Assembly: GCF_027359675.1 (NCBI RefSeq)
Contig: NZ_CP114786.1
Span: forward strand, 2,218,501 to 2,282,500
Direction: 5' to 3'
Length of the DNA: 64,000 bases
DNA from: Roseibium sp. Sym1
GTDB lineage: Bacteria; Pseudomonadota; Alphaproteobacteria; Rhizobiales; Stappiaceae
Under the pieces are notes generated by a model that saw only the letters and a list, made by a program, of their open reading frames with translations, had not been told where the DNA came from and did not search any database. Shown here piece after piece: positions 45,930-53,400 of the stretch. The stretch's first letter is position 1. Each line of letters begins with the position of its first letter. The position numbers were made by a program, and so were the translations under genes.

Positions 45930-46817
45930 TTACAATTTTCGTTCCGGCACACCGAGAGCGTCTGCCAGCCGTGTCTTGGCGCTGCCAGGGCGCAGCGGTT
46001 TCTGCTGGCTGTCGTGGGGCGCCCAGCCCAGGAGCGTCACGAAGGCAAAGGTGGCCCTGATCCGGCCGTCCGGATCGGCATGGTTTTCGGCATAAAGCTC
46101 CGCGGCGCGCAACAGGACCTGCCGATTCAAGGGGGGTCTGCTGCGGTCCCTCAGCACGCTGGTCGCGCCCATGGCCCTGAGATCGGCCATCAGCGCGAAC
46201 AGGGTATCGTAGCGCACGGTGAAAGTGTCGATGTCCGTGACCGGAAGCGCGAACCCTGCCCGCTGCAGCAGACTGCCGAGATCGCGGGTGTCGGCAAACG
46301 GCATCACGCGCGCGGCGGCCCCGCCACGGATCTCCAGTTCCGCCCGGGTGAGGCTGTCGCGGAGTTCGCTCAAAGTGCCTGCCCCGGCGAGCGTCGCCAG
46401 GAACAGGCCGTCAGGCCTGAGTGCCCGGCGGATCTGGACGAGGCAGCCCGGCAGGTCGTTGACAAATTGCAGGTTGAGCGCCGACACGATCAGGTCGACG
46501 CTTTGGTCCCGAAAGGGCAGGAGCGCGTCGTCACAGACGAGGTCGGGCGGCGGCAGGGCGGGATCGGCCACGAGGAGATCGGCTCTGAGCACGGTTTCGG
46601 CCTTGCCCGAGTCGGCGATGGCCTGTGCGATCCGGCCGGTGTGGCCGCCCAGATCGACGGCCGTCCCGAAACGCCTGTTGATCAGCAGCAGCCGGTCCGA
46701 GAGGTCCTCGGCCACGGTTTCAAGAAGAAAATCCGCACCGGGTTTTGCGCCCTTGAGGGCGCGCTTCCGGCGGCTCTGAAAGAGCGGACGATCAAATAGG
46801 TCTGGCTGTGCGCTCAA
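45930..46817 (-). CDS. SAM-dependent methyltransferase, BioC/NDUFAF5-like
   Basis: A 295-residue class I methyltransferase-fold protein. N-terminal DRPLFQSRRKRAL and FLLETVAEDLSDRLLLINR match the family that includes mitochondrial NDUFAF5 and bacterial BioC; the SAM-binding region is AVDLGGHTGRIAQAIAD (GGH replaces the commoner GCG/GxG loop), then VSALNLQFVNDLPGCL and the RALRPDGLFLATLAG segment. NDUFAF5 hydroxylates an arginine of complex I instead of methylating; which activity holds here is unknown. It is divergent from comF, a common order in alphaproteobacteria. Confidence 0.87.
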   Translation of the reverse strand: MSAQPDLFDRPLFQSRRKRALKGAKPGADFLLETVAEDLSDRLLLINRRFGTAVDLGGHTGRIAQAIADSGKAETVLRADLLVADPALPPPDLVCDDALLPFRDQSVDLIVSALNLQFVNDLPGCLVQIRRALRPDGLFLATLAGAGTLSELRDSLTRAELEIRGGAAARVMPFADTRDLGSLLQRAGFALPVTDIDTFTVRYDTLFALMADLRAMGATSVLRDRSRPPLNRQVLLRAAELYAENHADPDGRIRATFAFVTLLGWAPHDSQQKPLRPGSAKTRLADALGVPERKL

Positions 46818-46980
46818 GGGATCTCTCGGCCTTCTTCGGGATCATTGCGGTCACATATGGTATCCGGCCGTGGACGTCAAAGCACGGGCAGCGCAGAAGC
46901 CAGGATTGAACACCAATTCCGGCCCGGTGCAATTCATGGTAGTTTCCCTTCGCTGATGAACGAAAAACGGGAGCCCGTGC

Positions 46981-47766
46981 TTGTCGCCGACCGGTGGACG
47001 TTTCCTTGCCCTGTCCCGGTTTGCCGCCGGTTCGGTCCTGGATGGCCTTCTGCCACGCCGTTGCCTGAGCTGTGATGCGCGGGTGGGCGTGACGGAGGGG
47101 ATATGCGCGACCTGCTGGCGGGAAACGCCGTTTCTGGAAAGGCCCTGGTGCCAGCGGCTCGGCACGCCGTTTTCCTATGATGTCGGTGCGGGCGCATGGG
47201 GACCGCAGGCAATTGCCGCTCCGCCGCTCTTCGACCGGTTGCGTGCCGTTGCCTTTTACGACGGTCCCGCGCGGCAACTGGTCCTTTCCCTGAAATTCTC
47301 GCGCAGGCGCGAACTCGCCCGTCCCATGGCGCGCTGGATGGTTCGGTCGGGTCAGGAACTGTTTCAGTCCGACAGTCTCATCGTCCCGGTGCCGCTGCAC
47401 TGGACCCGGCGTCTGACGCGGCGGTTCAACCAGGCGGCGGATCTCGCCAGGGAAGTGGCGCGGCAAACCGGAACCGGGTACGAGCCGTTGCTTCTGAAAC
47501 GGCTCAAGCGCACCCGCCAGCAGGTCGGCCTGACGGCAGGGGACCGGCGCAGGAATGTCCGCACGGCGTTCGCGCTCGATGCCCGTCGGCTGGGTGCCGT
47601 TCCGGGGCGGCATTTCGTGCTGGTCGACGATGTCCTGACCACCGGGTCCACGGTGACCGCCTGTGTCAGGTGTCTGCTTGGCGCCGGCGCCGCATCCGTT
47701 GATGTGCTGACCTTCGCGCTGGTGGATCCGAACACGCAACCGGCGCGCGGCCGTGATCTCCCGTAA
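46981..47766 (+). CDS. comF: ComF family phosphoribosyltransferase-like protein
   Basis: A 261-residue protein linked to DNA uptake or purine-related chemistry in other bacteria. It has an N-terminal zinc-ribbon-like part (RRCLSCDARVGVTEGICATC with further Cys-Trp) and a C-terminal PRTase domain with the PRPP loop VLVDDVLTTGSTVTAC. LIVPVPLHWTRRLTRRFNQA is the ComF signature. The start is probably TTG at 46981, after GGGAG; no ATG in frame gives the full N-terminus. It is divergent from the methyltransferase and precedes grxC by 111 nt. Confidence 0.9.
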   Translation: MSPTGGRFLALSRFAAGSVLDGLLPRRCLSCDARVGVTEGICATCWRETPFLERPWCQRLGTPFSYDVGAGAWGPQAIAAPPLFDRLRAVAFYDGPARQLVLSLKFSRRRELARPMARWMVRSGQELFQSDSLIVPVPLHWTRRLTRRFNQAADLAREVARQTGTGYEPLLLKRLKRTRQQVGLTAGDRRRNVRTAFALDARRLGAVPGRHFVLVDDVLTTGSTVTACVRCLLGAGAASVDVLTFALVDPNTQPARGRDLP

Positions 47767-47877
47767 CCTTTTCGACAGTCTCTTGAGTTTCTGCGCCGCG
47801 CACGCATATAACGCCGGGAACTGGTGCGGCCCCTCGAATTCCGGCTGGCGGCCACCAAGGTAAAAGGATTGGACTTG

Positions 47878-48135
47878 ATGGCTGAAGTGGTGATCTACAC
47901 GCGCCAACTTTGCGGGTTTTGCACGGCTGCGAAAAGGCTGCTCGACAAGAAGGGGGTCTCCTACAAGGAACATGACGCGACGTTCGACCCCGGTCTGCGC
48001 AAGCAAATGGTACAAAAGGCCAATGGTCAGTCGACCTTCCCCCAGGTCTTTGTCGGAACAACCCATGTCGGCGGCTGCGATGACCTGCACGCGCTGGAGC
48101 GGGCCGGCAAACTGGACGCCTTGCTCGCGTCCTGA
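47878..48135 (+). CDS. grxC: Glutaredoxin 3
   Basis: An 85-residue thiol-disulfide reductase using glutathione. The active site is CGFC (Cys12-Cys15) in place of the classic CPYC; later FPQVFVGTTHVGGCDDL carries the cis-Pro and the glutathione-binding GGCDD motif. The ATG at 47878 has AAAGGA upstream. It belongs to the comF-grxC-nitrilase-DUF1178 run common to alphaproteobacteria. Confidence 0.95.
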   Translation: MAEVVIYTRQLCGFCTAAKRLLDKKGVSYKEHDATFDPGLRKQMVQKANGQSTFPQVFVGTTHVGGCDDLHALERAGKLDALLAS

Positions 48136-48198
48136 TTAACTTGGAGCGGTGCCCCAGACGCACAGCCTCAAAAATCCTAGACGGGAGTAAGCGGTCGG

Positions 48199-49053
48199 AT
48201 GACCTCATTCACGGCAGCATGTGTTCAACTTCGCAGCGGCAAGTCTGTGGCCGCCAATGCCGAAACGGCCGCGGACCTGATCCGGGCAGCGGCCCGGGAC
48301 GGTGCGCAGTATGTTCAGACGCCTGAAATGTCGAACGTGCTGGTGAAAAGCCGCGAGGAACTGCTTGACCGGATTTGCGAAGCCGGCACCGATCCTTTCC
48401 TGAACATGGCAAGATCTCTGGCCGCGGATCTGGGCATTTACCTGCATCTGGGGTCGCTCGCCGTCCTCGCCGGCAACGGCAAGGTGGCCAACCGCGCCTT
48501 CCTGATCGGTCCGGACGGGTCTCTCCTGGCGACATACGACAAGATCCACATGTTCGACGTGGACCTGCCCAATGGCGAGAGCTGGCGGGAATCGGCCACC
48601 TACGAGCCGGGTACCCGGACCGTGATTGCCGATCTTCCCCTTGGCAGGGTCGGCATGGCGGTGTGTTACGATATCCGCTTTCCGGCGATCTTCCGGACAC
48701 AGGCGCGTCAGGGGGCCGAGGTGCTGACCGCTCCGGCGGCGTTCACGCGCCAGACTGGCGAAGCGCATTGGCATGTGCTACAGCGCGCTCGCGCCATCGA
48801 GAACGGGGCGTACGTCATCTCCGCAGCCCAGGGCGGTACGCATGAAGATGGCCGCGAAACCTTCGGACACAGCCTCGTGGTGGATCCCTGGGGCAAGGTG
48901 ATCGCTGAACTGGACGGAGATGAACCGGGTTACATGCTGGCCGAGATCGATACGGAACAAGTCGCCAAGGCGCGTGCGCGGATCCCCGCCATTGCCAATG
49001 AACGGGAGTTCGGCTGCCATATTGCCGAGGCCCGGAAGGAGATCCCGGCGTGA
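48199..49053 (+). CDS. Carbon-nitrogen hydrolase (Nit1/Nit2-like nitrilase family)
   Basis: A 284-residue amidase of the nitrilase superfamily. The catalytic triad is visible: Glu43 in VQTPEMSNV, Lys115 in YDKIHMFDVDL and Cys156 in GMAVCYDIRFP. Members of this branch (Nit1) act on deaminated glutathione or (Nit2) on omega-amides; the neighbouring glutaredoxin gene would suit the glutathione-repair role, but this is inference. Its end overlaps the DUF1178 gene by 4 nt. Confidence 0.92.
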   Translation: MTSFTAACVQLRSGKSVAANAETAADLIRAAARDGAQYVQTPEMSNVLVKSREELLDRICEAGTDPFLNMARSLAADLGIYLHLGSLAVLAGNGKVANRAFLIGPDGSLLATYDKIHMFDVDLPNGESWRESATYEPGTRTVIADLPLGRVGMAVCYDIRFPAIFRTQARQGAEVLTAPAAFTRQTGEAHWHVLQRARAIENGAYVISAAQGGTHEDGRETFGHSLVVDPWGKVIAELDGDEPGYMLAEIDTEQVAKARARIPAIANEREFGCHIAEARKEIPA

Positions 49054-49571
49054 TCAAGTACACGCTTCAATGCGATGATGCCCATTCATTCGAAGGCTGG
49101 TTCCGCAATTCCGGAGACTTTGACCTTCAGTGCAGCCGAAATCTGGTGTCCTGCCCGGTCTGCGGTTCGAATGACGTCAGGAAAGGCCTGATGGCACCCG
49201 CCGTTTCCACGGCCCGCAGCAGGGACTCGCTCGCCGATGCCGCCCGAACGGAGATGCTTGCGCAAGAGGCTGCGGCCAAGCCGGAAGGAACAGCGCCGGC
49301 CCAGGCCGCGGCGATGCAGCCTTCGGCCCTTCTGCCCAAGGACCTGCAACAGAAGGAAGTGGTCGAGGCACTCCGTCTGCTGCGCACGCGCATTGTCGAG
49401 AATTCCGAGAATGTCGGCGAAAACTTTGCCAGGGAAGCCCGCAAGATCCATTACGGCGAAGCCGAAGAGCGCAGCATCTACGGTGAAACCACACCCAAGG
49501 ATGCCGAGGCCCTGATGGAAGAAGGCATCTCCGTGTTTCCCCTGCCGGATCTGCCCGACGACAAGAACTGA
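49050..49571 (+). CDS. DUF1178 family protein
   Basis: A 173-residue protein of unknown function, widespread in alphaproteobacteria. The N-terminus MIKYTLQCDDAHSFEGWF is typical, and four cysteines (two in LQC and SRN, the pair CPVCGS) suggest a zinc site. The C-terminal half is helical (LLRTRIVENSENVGENFARE). It begins with a GTG overlapping the nitrilase stop (4-nt overlap), so it is co-translated with it. Confidence 0.92.
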   Translation: MIKYTLQCDDAHSFEGWFRNSGDFDLQCSRNLVSCPVCGSNDVRKGLMAPAVSTARSRDSLADAARTEMLAQEAAAKPEGTAPAQAAAMQPSALLPKDLQQKEVVEALRLLRTRIVENSENVGENFAREARKIHYGEAEERSIYGETTPKDAEALMEEGISVFPLPDLPDDKN

Positions 49572-49579
49572 TCGGAAAA

Positions 49580-49656
49580 GCCTCCGCGCAATGCGCGAAG
49601 GCCTGACAGGAATCTCCTGCAAATCCCAGGGGTTCGTACCCTGGTCCGCGAGGACC
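49580..49656. other. Four consecutive hairpins between convergent genes
   Basis: GCCT-CGCGC/GCGCG-AGGC (49580-49602), CAGG/CCTG (49607-49619), CCAGGG/CCCTGG with a 7-nt GTTCGTA loop (49626-49644) and GGTCC/GGACC (49643-49656) follow each other over 77 bp. The last two share two bases. They lie between the DUF1178 stop and the phasin stop and could work together as a two-way transcript end. No T-tract of note follows. Confidence 0.5.
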
Positions 49657-49666
49657 GCTTGCCCTG

Positions 49667-50197
49667 TTACGACTTGGCGGTTGTTGCGGTTTTGCGCCGG
49701 CTGGTCGATTTCCCGGCCGCCTGCTTGACCTCTTCGAGACTCTCCTCGGCGGCCTTGCTCAGTTCGCTGACGCTTTCCATGGCCGTTTCGTTGAGTTCCT
49801 CAACCGCGGCGGCGTTTTCGGAAAAGCTGTCACGGAAAAGGGCAGCCTGCTTTTCGAAATGCTGCTGGTACTCGTTTGCCATCTTGGAATAGAAGTCCTG
49901 CAGCTTCGCCATGGTTTCTTCCGGCGCAACGCATTGACTCAGGGACTTGGCGCATTCGAAATCTTCATGAAGCCGGTGGGAAACGAAATCCATATGGTCG
50001 CTGAACGCCTGTTCGGCATGGGTCCACATGGTCTGGCCCATTTTCTGGAAACTGGCGATGGCCTTGGCTTCCATCTTGTCCTCGCGCTCGGCAAAGGCCC
50101 AGTTCGAGAAGGCAGGCATCGGCCAGTCACTCATGCCGGGCCAGTCGGCCATCATGGTGCTGAAGTCGAAGGCACCCGTATTGCGCTTCGTGGGCAT
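49667..50197 (-). CDS. Phasin family protein
   Basis: A 176-residue protein that should coat polyhydroxyalkanoate granules or act as a related granule/stress protein. The family region runs from about residue 50 to 150 (FQKMGQTMWTHAEQAFSDHM, VAPEETMAKLQDFYSKMANE, YQQHFEKQAALFRDS), all helical, and the C-terminus is Lys/Arg-rich (STSRRKTATTAKS). No PHB synthase is nearby. An FNR-type box lies about 155 nt upstream of its start, so expression may rise at low oxygen. Its closest alternative is another helical coiled-coil protein, but the ETMAKLQDFYSKMANEYQ stretch is characteristic. Confidence 0.85.
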   Translation of the reverse strand: MPTKRNTGAFDFSTMMADWPGMSDWPMPAFSNWAFAEREDKMEAKAIASFQKMGQTMWTHAEQAFSDHMDFVSHRLHEDFECAKSLSQCVAPEETMAKLQDFYSKMANEYQQHFEKQAALFRDSFSENAAAVEELNETAMESVSELSKAAEESLEEVKQAAGKSTSRRKTATTAKS

Positions 50198-50351
50198 GAA
50201 AGATCCTCCGTGTGTTTGGCGTGATGTGCAGCAGGCGCCTGGGCGCTGTCCGTCCCGGTCGTCCTGCTTTCCGGTTCCGCGAACCCGCTCGCGTGAGGTC
50301 CGGTCCCCGCCTCAGGGTGACGTAACTGTACCTTAGCCTCAAGGCCTAACT

Positions 50352-50365
50352 TTGATCCGGATCAA
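50352..50365. promoter_or_regulatory. Perfect FNR/FixK-type anaerobox upstream of the phasin gene
   Basis: TTGATCCGGATCAA matches the FNR/FixK consensus TTGAT-N4-ATCAA exactly and is a perfect palindrome, extended to 16 bp as TTTGATCCGGATCAAA (50351-50366). The site is 155-168 nt upstream of the phasin start. On the other side, only the 3' end of the hydrolase gene is close, so the phasin is the likely target. Confidence 0.7.
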
Positions 50366-50416
50366 AAGCGAGTTACGAATTTTTCAGATTGCGCATTAAA
50401 AGGGCATTTGCGCGTT

Positions 50417-51112
50417 TCAGGTGCGGTTCAGGAAGTCCCGAAGGGTCCGGGTCACCTGATCCGGCGCCTCCAGGGGAGACAGGTGGCCGCAGCCCTCGAT
50501 CAGGACCAGTTCGCTGCCCGGAATGTGCTCATGGATTTCCCTGGCAATGTCGGGCGGCGTCAGCCGGTCACCGTCGCCGACCAGCACCAGGGTCGGGCAG
50601 GTGATCTCGCCCAGTCTCGGCCGGCTGTCGATCCGGTTGATCAGGGCGGTCTGCTGGCGGATGAAGGCCTCCGGTCCGGTCTCCTTCGCCATGTCGACAA
50701 CGATTGCCTTCAGGTCTTCGTCGTCTTCACGCTGCTCATGCACAAAGCCGGGAAAGAGCAGATGCGGCACCTTGTTGAAACCGCGCTTGCGGGTCATTTC
50801 GATCAGGAATTGCCGCCGCTCCGCCTGTTCCTTGCCGTCCGGCCGCGAATTGGTGTCGAGCAGGGCGAGCTTTGCAACACGCCCGGGAGCCACGCGCATG
50901 ATTTCCATGGCGATGTAACCGCCCATCGACAGGGCGATCAGCGAGAAACGCTCGGGCGCCTCTTCCAGGATGCTTGCCGCAATGTCGGCGATGCTGTCAT
51001 GTTCCCGGTGATCGGCGACCATGATCGGCCGGTCGGCAAAGGCGACGATCTGCTTGGCGAACAGGGCCTCGGTGCACAAGAGGCCGGGGATGAACAGGAT
51101 CGGCTCGCTCAT
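50417..51112 (-). CDS. Alpha/beta hydrolase
   Basis: A 231-residue hydrolase with the compact fold. It has ILFIPGLLCTEALF in the oxyanion region, the nucleophile elbow IALSMGGYIAMEIM, the acid in VLVGDGDRLTPPDI and the His in IEGCGHLSPLEAPD, so the catalytic triad appears intact. Its start shares one nucleotide with the ubiG stop (TGATG), so it is translated together with ubiG. Substrate is unknown; position recalls ubiquinone-cluster hydrolases, but this is a guess. Confidence 0.85.
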   Translation of the reverse strand: MSEPILFIPGLLCTEALFAKQIVAFADRPIMVADHREHDSIADIAASILEEAPERFSLIALSMGGYIAMEIMRVAPGRVAKLALLDTNSRPDGKEQAERRQFLIEMTRKRGFNKVPHLLFPGFVHEQREDDEDLKAIVVDMAKETGPEAFIRQQTALINRIDSRPRLGEITCPTLVLVGDGDRLTPPDIAREIHEHIPGSELVLIEGCGHLSPLEAPDQVTRTLRDFLNRT

Positions 51113-51873
51113 CAGAGGTCCTGCGCCCGTTCCGCCAGCAGCATGTAGTTCACGTCCATGTCGCGAGACTGGTTCCAGCTGTCGGTGAGCGGATTGTAGC
51201 TGACGCCCGTGCGGTCGATCACGGCAAGTCCGGCCGATTGCAGCGGGCCTTCTATTTCAGGGGGCCGTACCAGCTTTTCATAGGTGTGGGTTCCCTGCGG
51301 CAGCCAGCGCAGCACATATTCGGCGCCGACAATGGCGAGTGCATAGGCCTTCAGCGTGCGGTTGATGGTCGCGACGAACATCAGGCCGCCCGGGCGGACC
51401 ATGCGGCTGGTCGCTTCCAGGAACAGCGGCACATCGGCAACATGCTCGACGACTTCCATATTGAGCACGACATCGAAACTTTCGCCCGCGTCAGCGAGCG
51501 CTTCCGCGGTTTCGGCGCGGTAGTCGATCTGAAGACCGGAGCTCTTCATGTGCAGCCGGGCGATCTCGATGTTGGTTTCGGACGGATCCGCGCCGACGAC
51601 CTCGGCGCCGAGCCGCGCCATCGGTTCGCTCAACAGTCCGCCGCCGCAGCCGATGTCCAGAAAGCGCAGCCCCTTGAAGGCGTCGGCTGCCTTGGGATCC
51701 CGTTCGAACCGGCGGCAGACTTCCTGCTTGATATAGGCGAGGCGCACGGGATTGAACTTGTGCAGCGGCTTGAATTTGCCTGTCGGGTCCCACCATTCGT
51801 CGGCCATCGCCGAAAAGCGTGCGACTTCCTCGCTGTCGATCGTTCCGGTGGTTGCCTCGGCGCTGCCGGTCAT
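51112..51873 (-). CDS. ubiG: Ubiquinone biosynthesis O-methyltransferase
   Basis: Performs both O-methylation steps in ubiquinone synthesis. The 253-residue protein has [20 protein letters not shown] and [12 protein letters not shown], strong UbiG/Coq3 signatures, then the SAM loop [37 protein letters not shown] and [19 protein letters not shown]. The ATG at 51873 has AAAGGA upstream. Divergent from lysC, as in many alphaproteobacteria. The downstream hydrolase is coupled to it. Confidence 0.97.
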   Translation of the reverse strand: MTGSAEATTGTIDSEEVARFSAMADEWWDPTGKFKPLHKFNPVRLAYIKQEVCRRFERDPKAADAFKGLRFLDIGCGGGLLSEPMARLGAEVVGADPSETNIEIARLHMKSSGLQIDYRAETAEALADAGESFDVVLNMEVVEHVADVPLFLEATSRMVRPGGLMFVATINRTLKAYALAIVGAEYVLRWLPQGTHTYEKLVRPPEIEGPLQSAGLAVIDRTGVSYNPLTDSWNQSRDMDVNYMLLAERAQDL

Positions 51874-52076
51874 TGCTCGGTCCTTTCTCGGCACGAAGAC
51901 GTGTGCGCCTTCCGCCGTATGACAAATCTTTAGCTGTCGTTCAGCGTCTTTGACCTTTTGTCAAGTGAACGCCTCGATCAGCCAGTTGCAGCAAAGGGAC
52001 GCAGCCTGTATGCATGTGCGCCGATCCATCCGGCGCCTTGGCGGCGTCACGACATCTTACAAAGTTTACGAGTGGT

Positions 52077-53327
52077 ATGGCCCGACTGGTTTTAAAATTT
52101 GGCGGAACTTCGGTTGCCGATCTTGATCGCATCCGCAATGTTGCCCGCCATGTCAAACGGGAAGTGGATGCCGGGCACCAGGTTGCCGTGGTTGTTTCGG
52201 CGATGGCCGGGCAGACCAACAAGCTGGTGGAATTCTGCCGGGAGGCCTCGCCGCTGCACGATGCCCGCGAATATGACGCGGTCGTCGCGTCGGGCGAGCA
52301 GGTCACGTCCGGCCTGCTGGCGATCGTGCTTCAGGACATGGGCGTGAATGCCCGCTCCTGGCAGGGTTGGCAGATCCCGATCAAGACGGACGAGAATCAC
52401 GGGGCTGCCCGGATCAGCGATATCGACGGCAGCTTCCTGTGTGAACGGCTGGAGCAGGGACAGGTCGCGGTCGTGGCCGGGTTCCAGGGCGTCGCGCCGG
52501 ACAACCGCATCGCAACGCTCGGGCGGGGCGGTTCCGACACCAGCGCCGTGGCCATCGCCGCGGCGATCAAGGCCGACCGGTGTGATATCTATACCGATGT
52601 CGACGGGGTCTACACGACAGACCCGCGCATCGTGCCGAAGGCGCAACGCCTGGAGCGGGTTTCCTTCGAGGAAATGCTCGAAATGGCCTCGCTCGGCGCC
52701 AAGGTGCTGCAGGTGCGCTCGGTTGAAATGGCCATGATCCACGGCGTCCGGACGTTCGTGCGGTCGAGCTTTGACGATCCGGATGCCCCGCAGGTCGGCG
52801 AGAACGACCATCCGATTGGTACTCTTATTTGCGACGAGGACGAACTCGTGGAACAGCAGGTTGTCACCGGCATTGCCTATGCCAAGGACGAAGCCCAGAT
52901 CTCCCTCCGTGACGTGGCCGACAAGCCGGGCGTTGCCGAATCCGTGTTCGGGCCGCTCGCGGACGCGAGCATCAACGTGGACATGATCGTCCAGAACATT
53001 TCGCCGGACGGCAAGACCACGGACATGACCTTCACCGTTCCCGAGAGCGACTACGCGCGGGCCAAAAAGGTTCTGGAAGACAATCGCGAGGCCATCGGTT
53101 TCCAGAAGCTGGAAGGGGCGACCGATGTCGTCAAGGTCTCCGTCATAGGCATCGGCATGCGCTCGCATGCGGGCATTGCGGCCCAGTGTTTCCGGGGGCT
53201 TGCCTCCAAGGGGATCAACATCCGGGCCATCACCACATCGGAAATCAAAATCTCCGTACTGATCGATTCCGCCTATGCGGAACTTGCGGTTCGGACTCTC
53301 CATTCGCTATACGGGTTGGATGGATAA
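52077..53327 (+). CDS. lysC: Aspartate kinase
   Basis: First step of the lysine/threonine/methionine pathway: phosphorylates aspartate. The 416-residue protein has the catalytic domain (LVLKFGGTSVADLDRIRNVA, VVVSAMAGQTNKLVE, GRGGSDTSAVAIAAA) and two C-terminal ACT domains (VTGIAYAKDEAQISLRDV, VSVIGIGMRSHAGIAAQ, INIRAITTSEIKISVLI) that sense lysine and threonine. The ATG at 52077 fits family starts. No ACT residue looks altered from this reading, so feedback control is expected. Confidence 0.97.
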   Translation: MARLVLKFGGTSVADLDRIRNVARHVKREVDAGHQVAVVVSAMAGQTNKLVEFCREASPLHDAREYDAVVASGEQVTSGLLAIVLQDMGVNARSWQGWQIPIKTDENHGAARISDIDGSFLCERLEQGQVAVVAGFQGVAPDNRIATLGRGGSDTSAVAIAAAIKADRCDIYTDVDGVYTTDPRIVPKAQRLERVSFEEMLEMASLGAKVLQVRSVEMAMIHGVRTFVRSSFDDPDAPQVGENDHPIGTLICDEDELVEQQVVTGIAYAKDEAQISLRDVADKPGVAESVFGPLADASINVDMIVQNISPDGKTTDMTFTVPESDYARAKKVLEDNREAIGFQKLEGATDVVKVSVIGIGMRSHAGIAAQCFRGLASKGINIRAITTSEIKISVLIDSAYAELAVRTLHSLYGLDG

Positions 53328-53400
53328 ACAATCCGGCAGGCTGGCTCCGGCGGGGATTCGGAGCCACGGCTTGACTGAAGCGGGATCAATCGGGGGCGCA

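Noticed and set aside
49626..49656. tRNA-like T-arm sequence (CAGGG GTTCGTA CCCTG)
   Set aside because: No acceptor, D-arm or anticodon arm of right spacing could be folded around it on either strand; the anticodon-like hairpin has a 5-nt loop.
50300..50320. CCTCAGGGTGACG near the anaerobox as another palindromic repeat copy
   Set aside because: Only about ten bases resemble the 31.6-kb element and no inverted partner is present.
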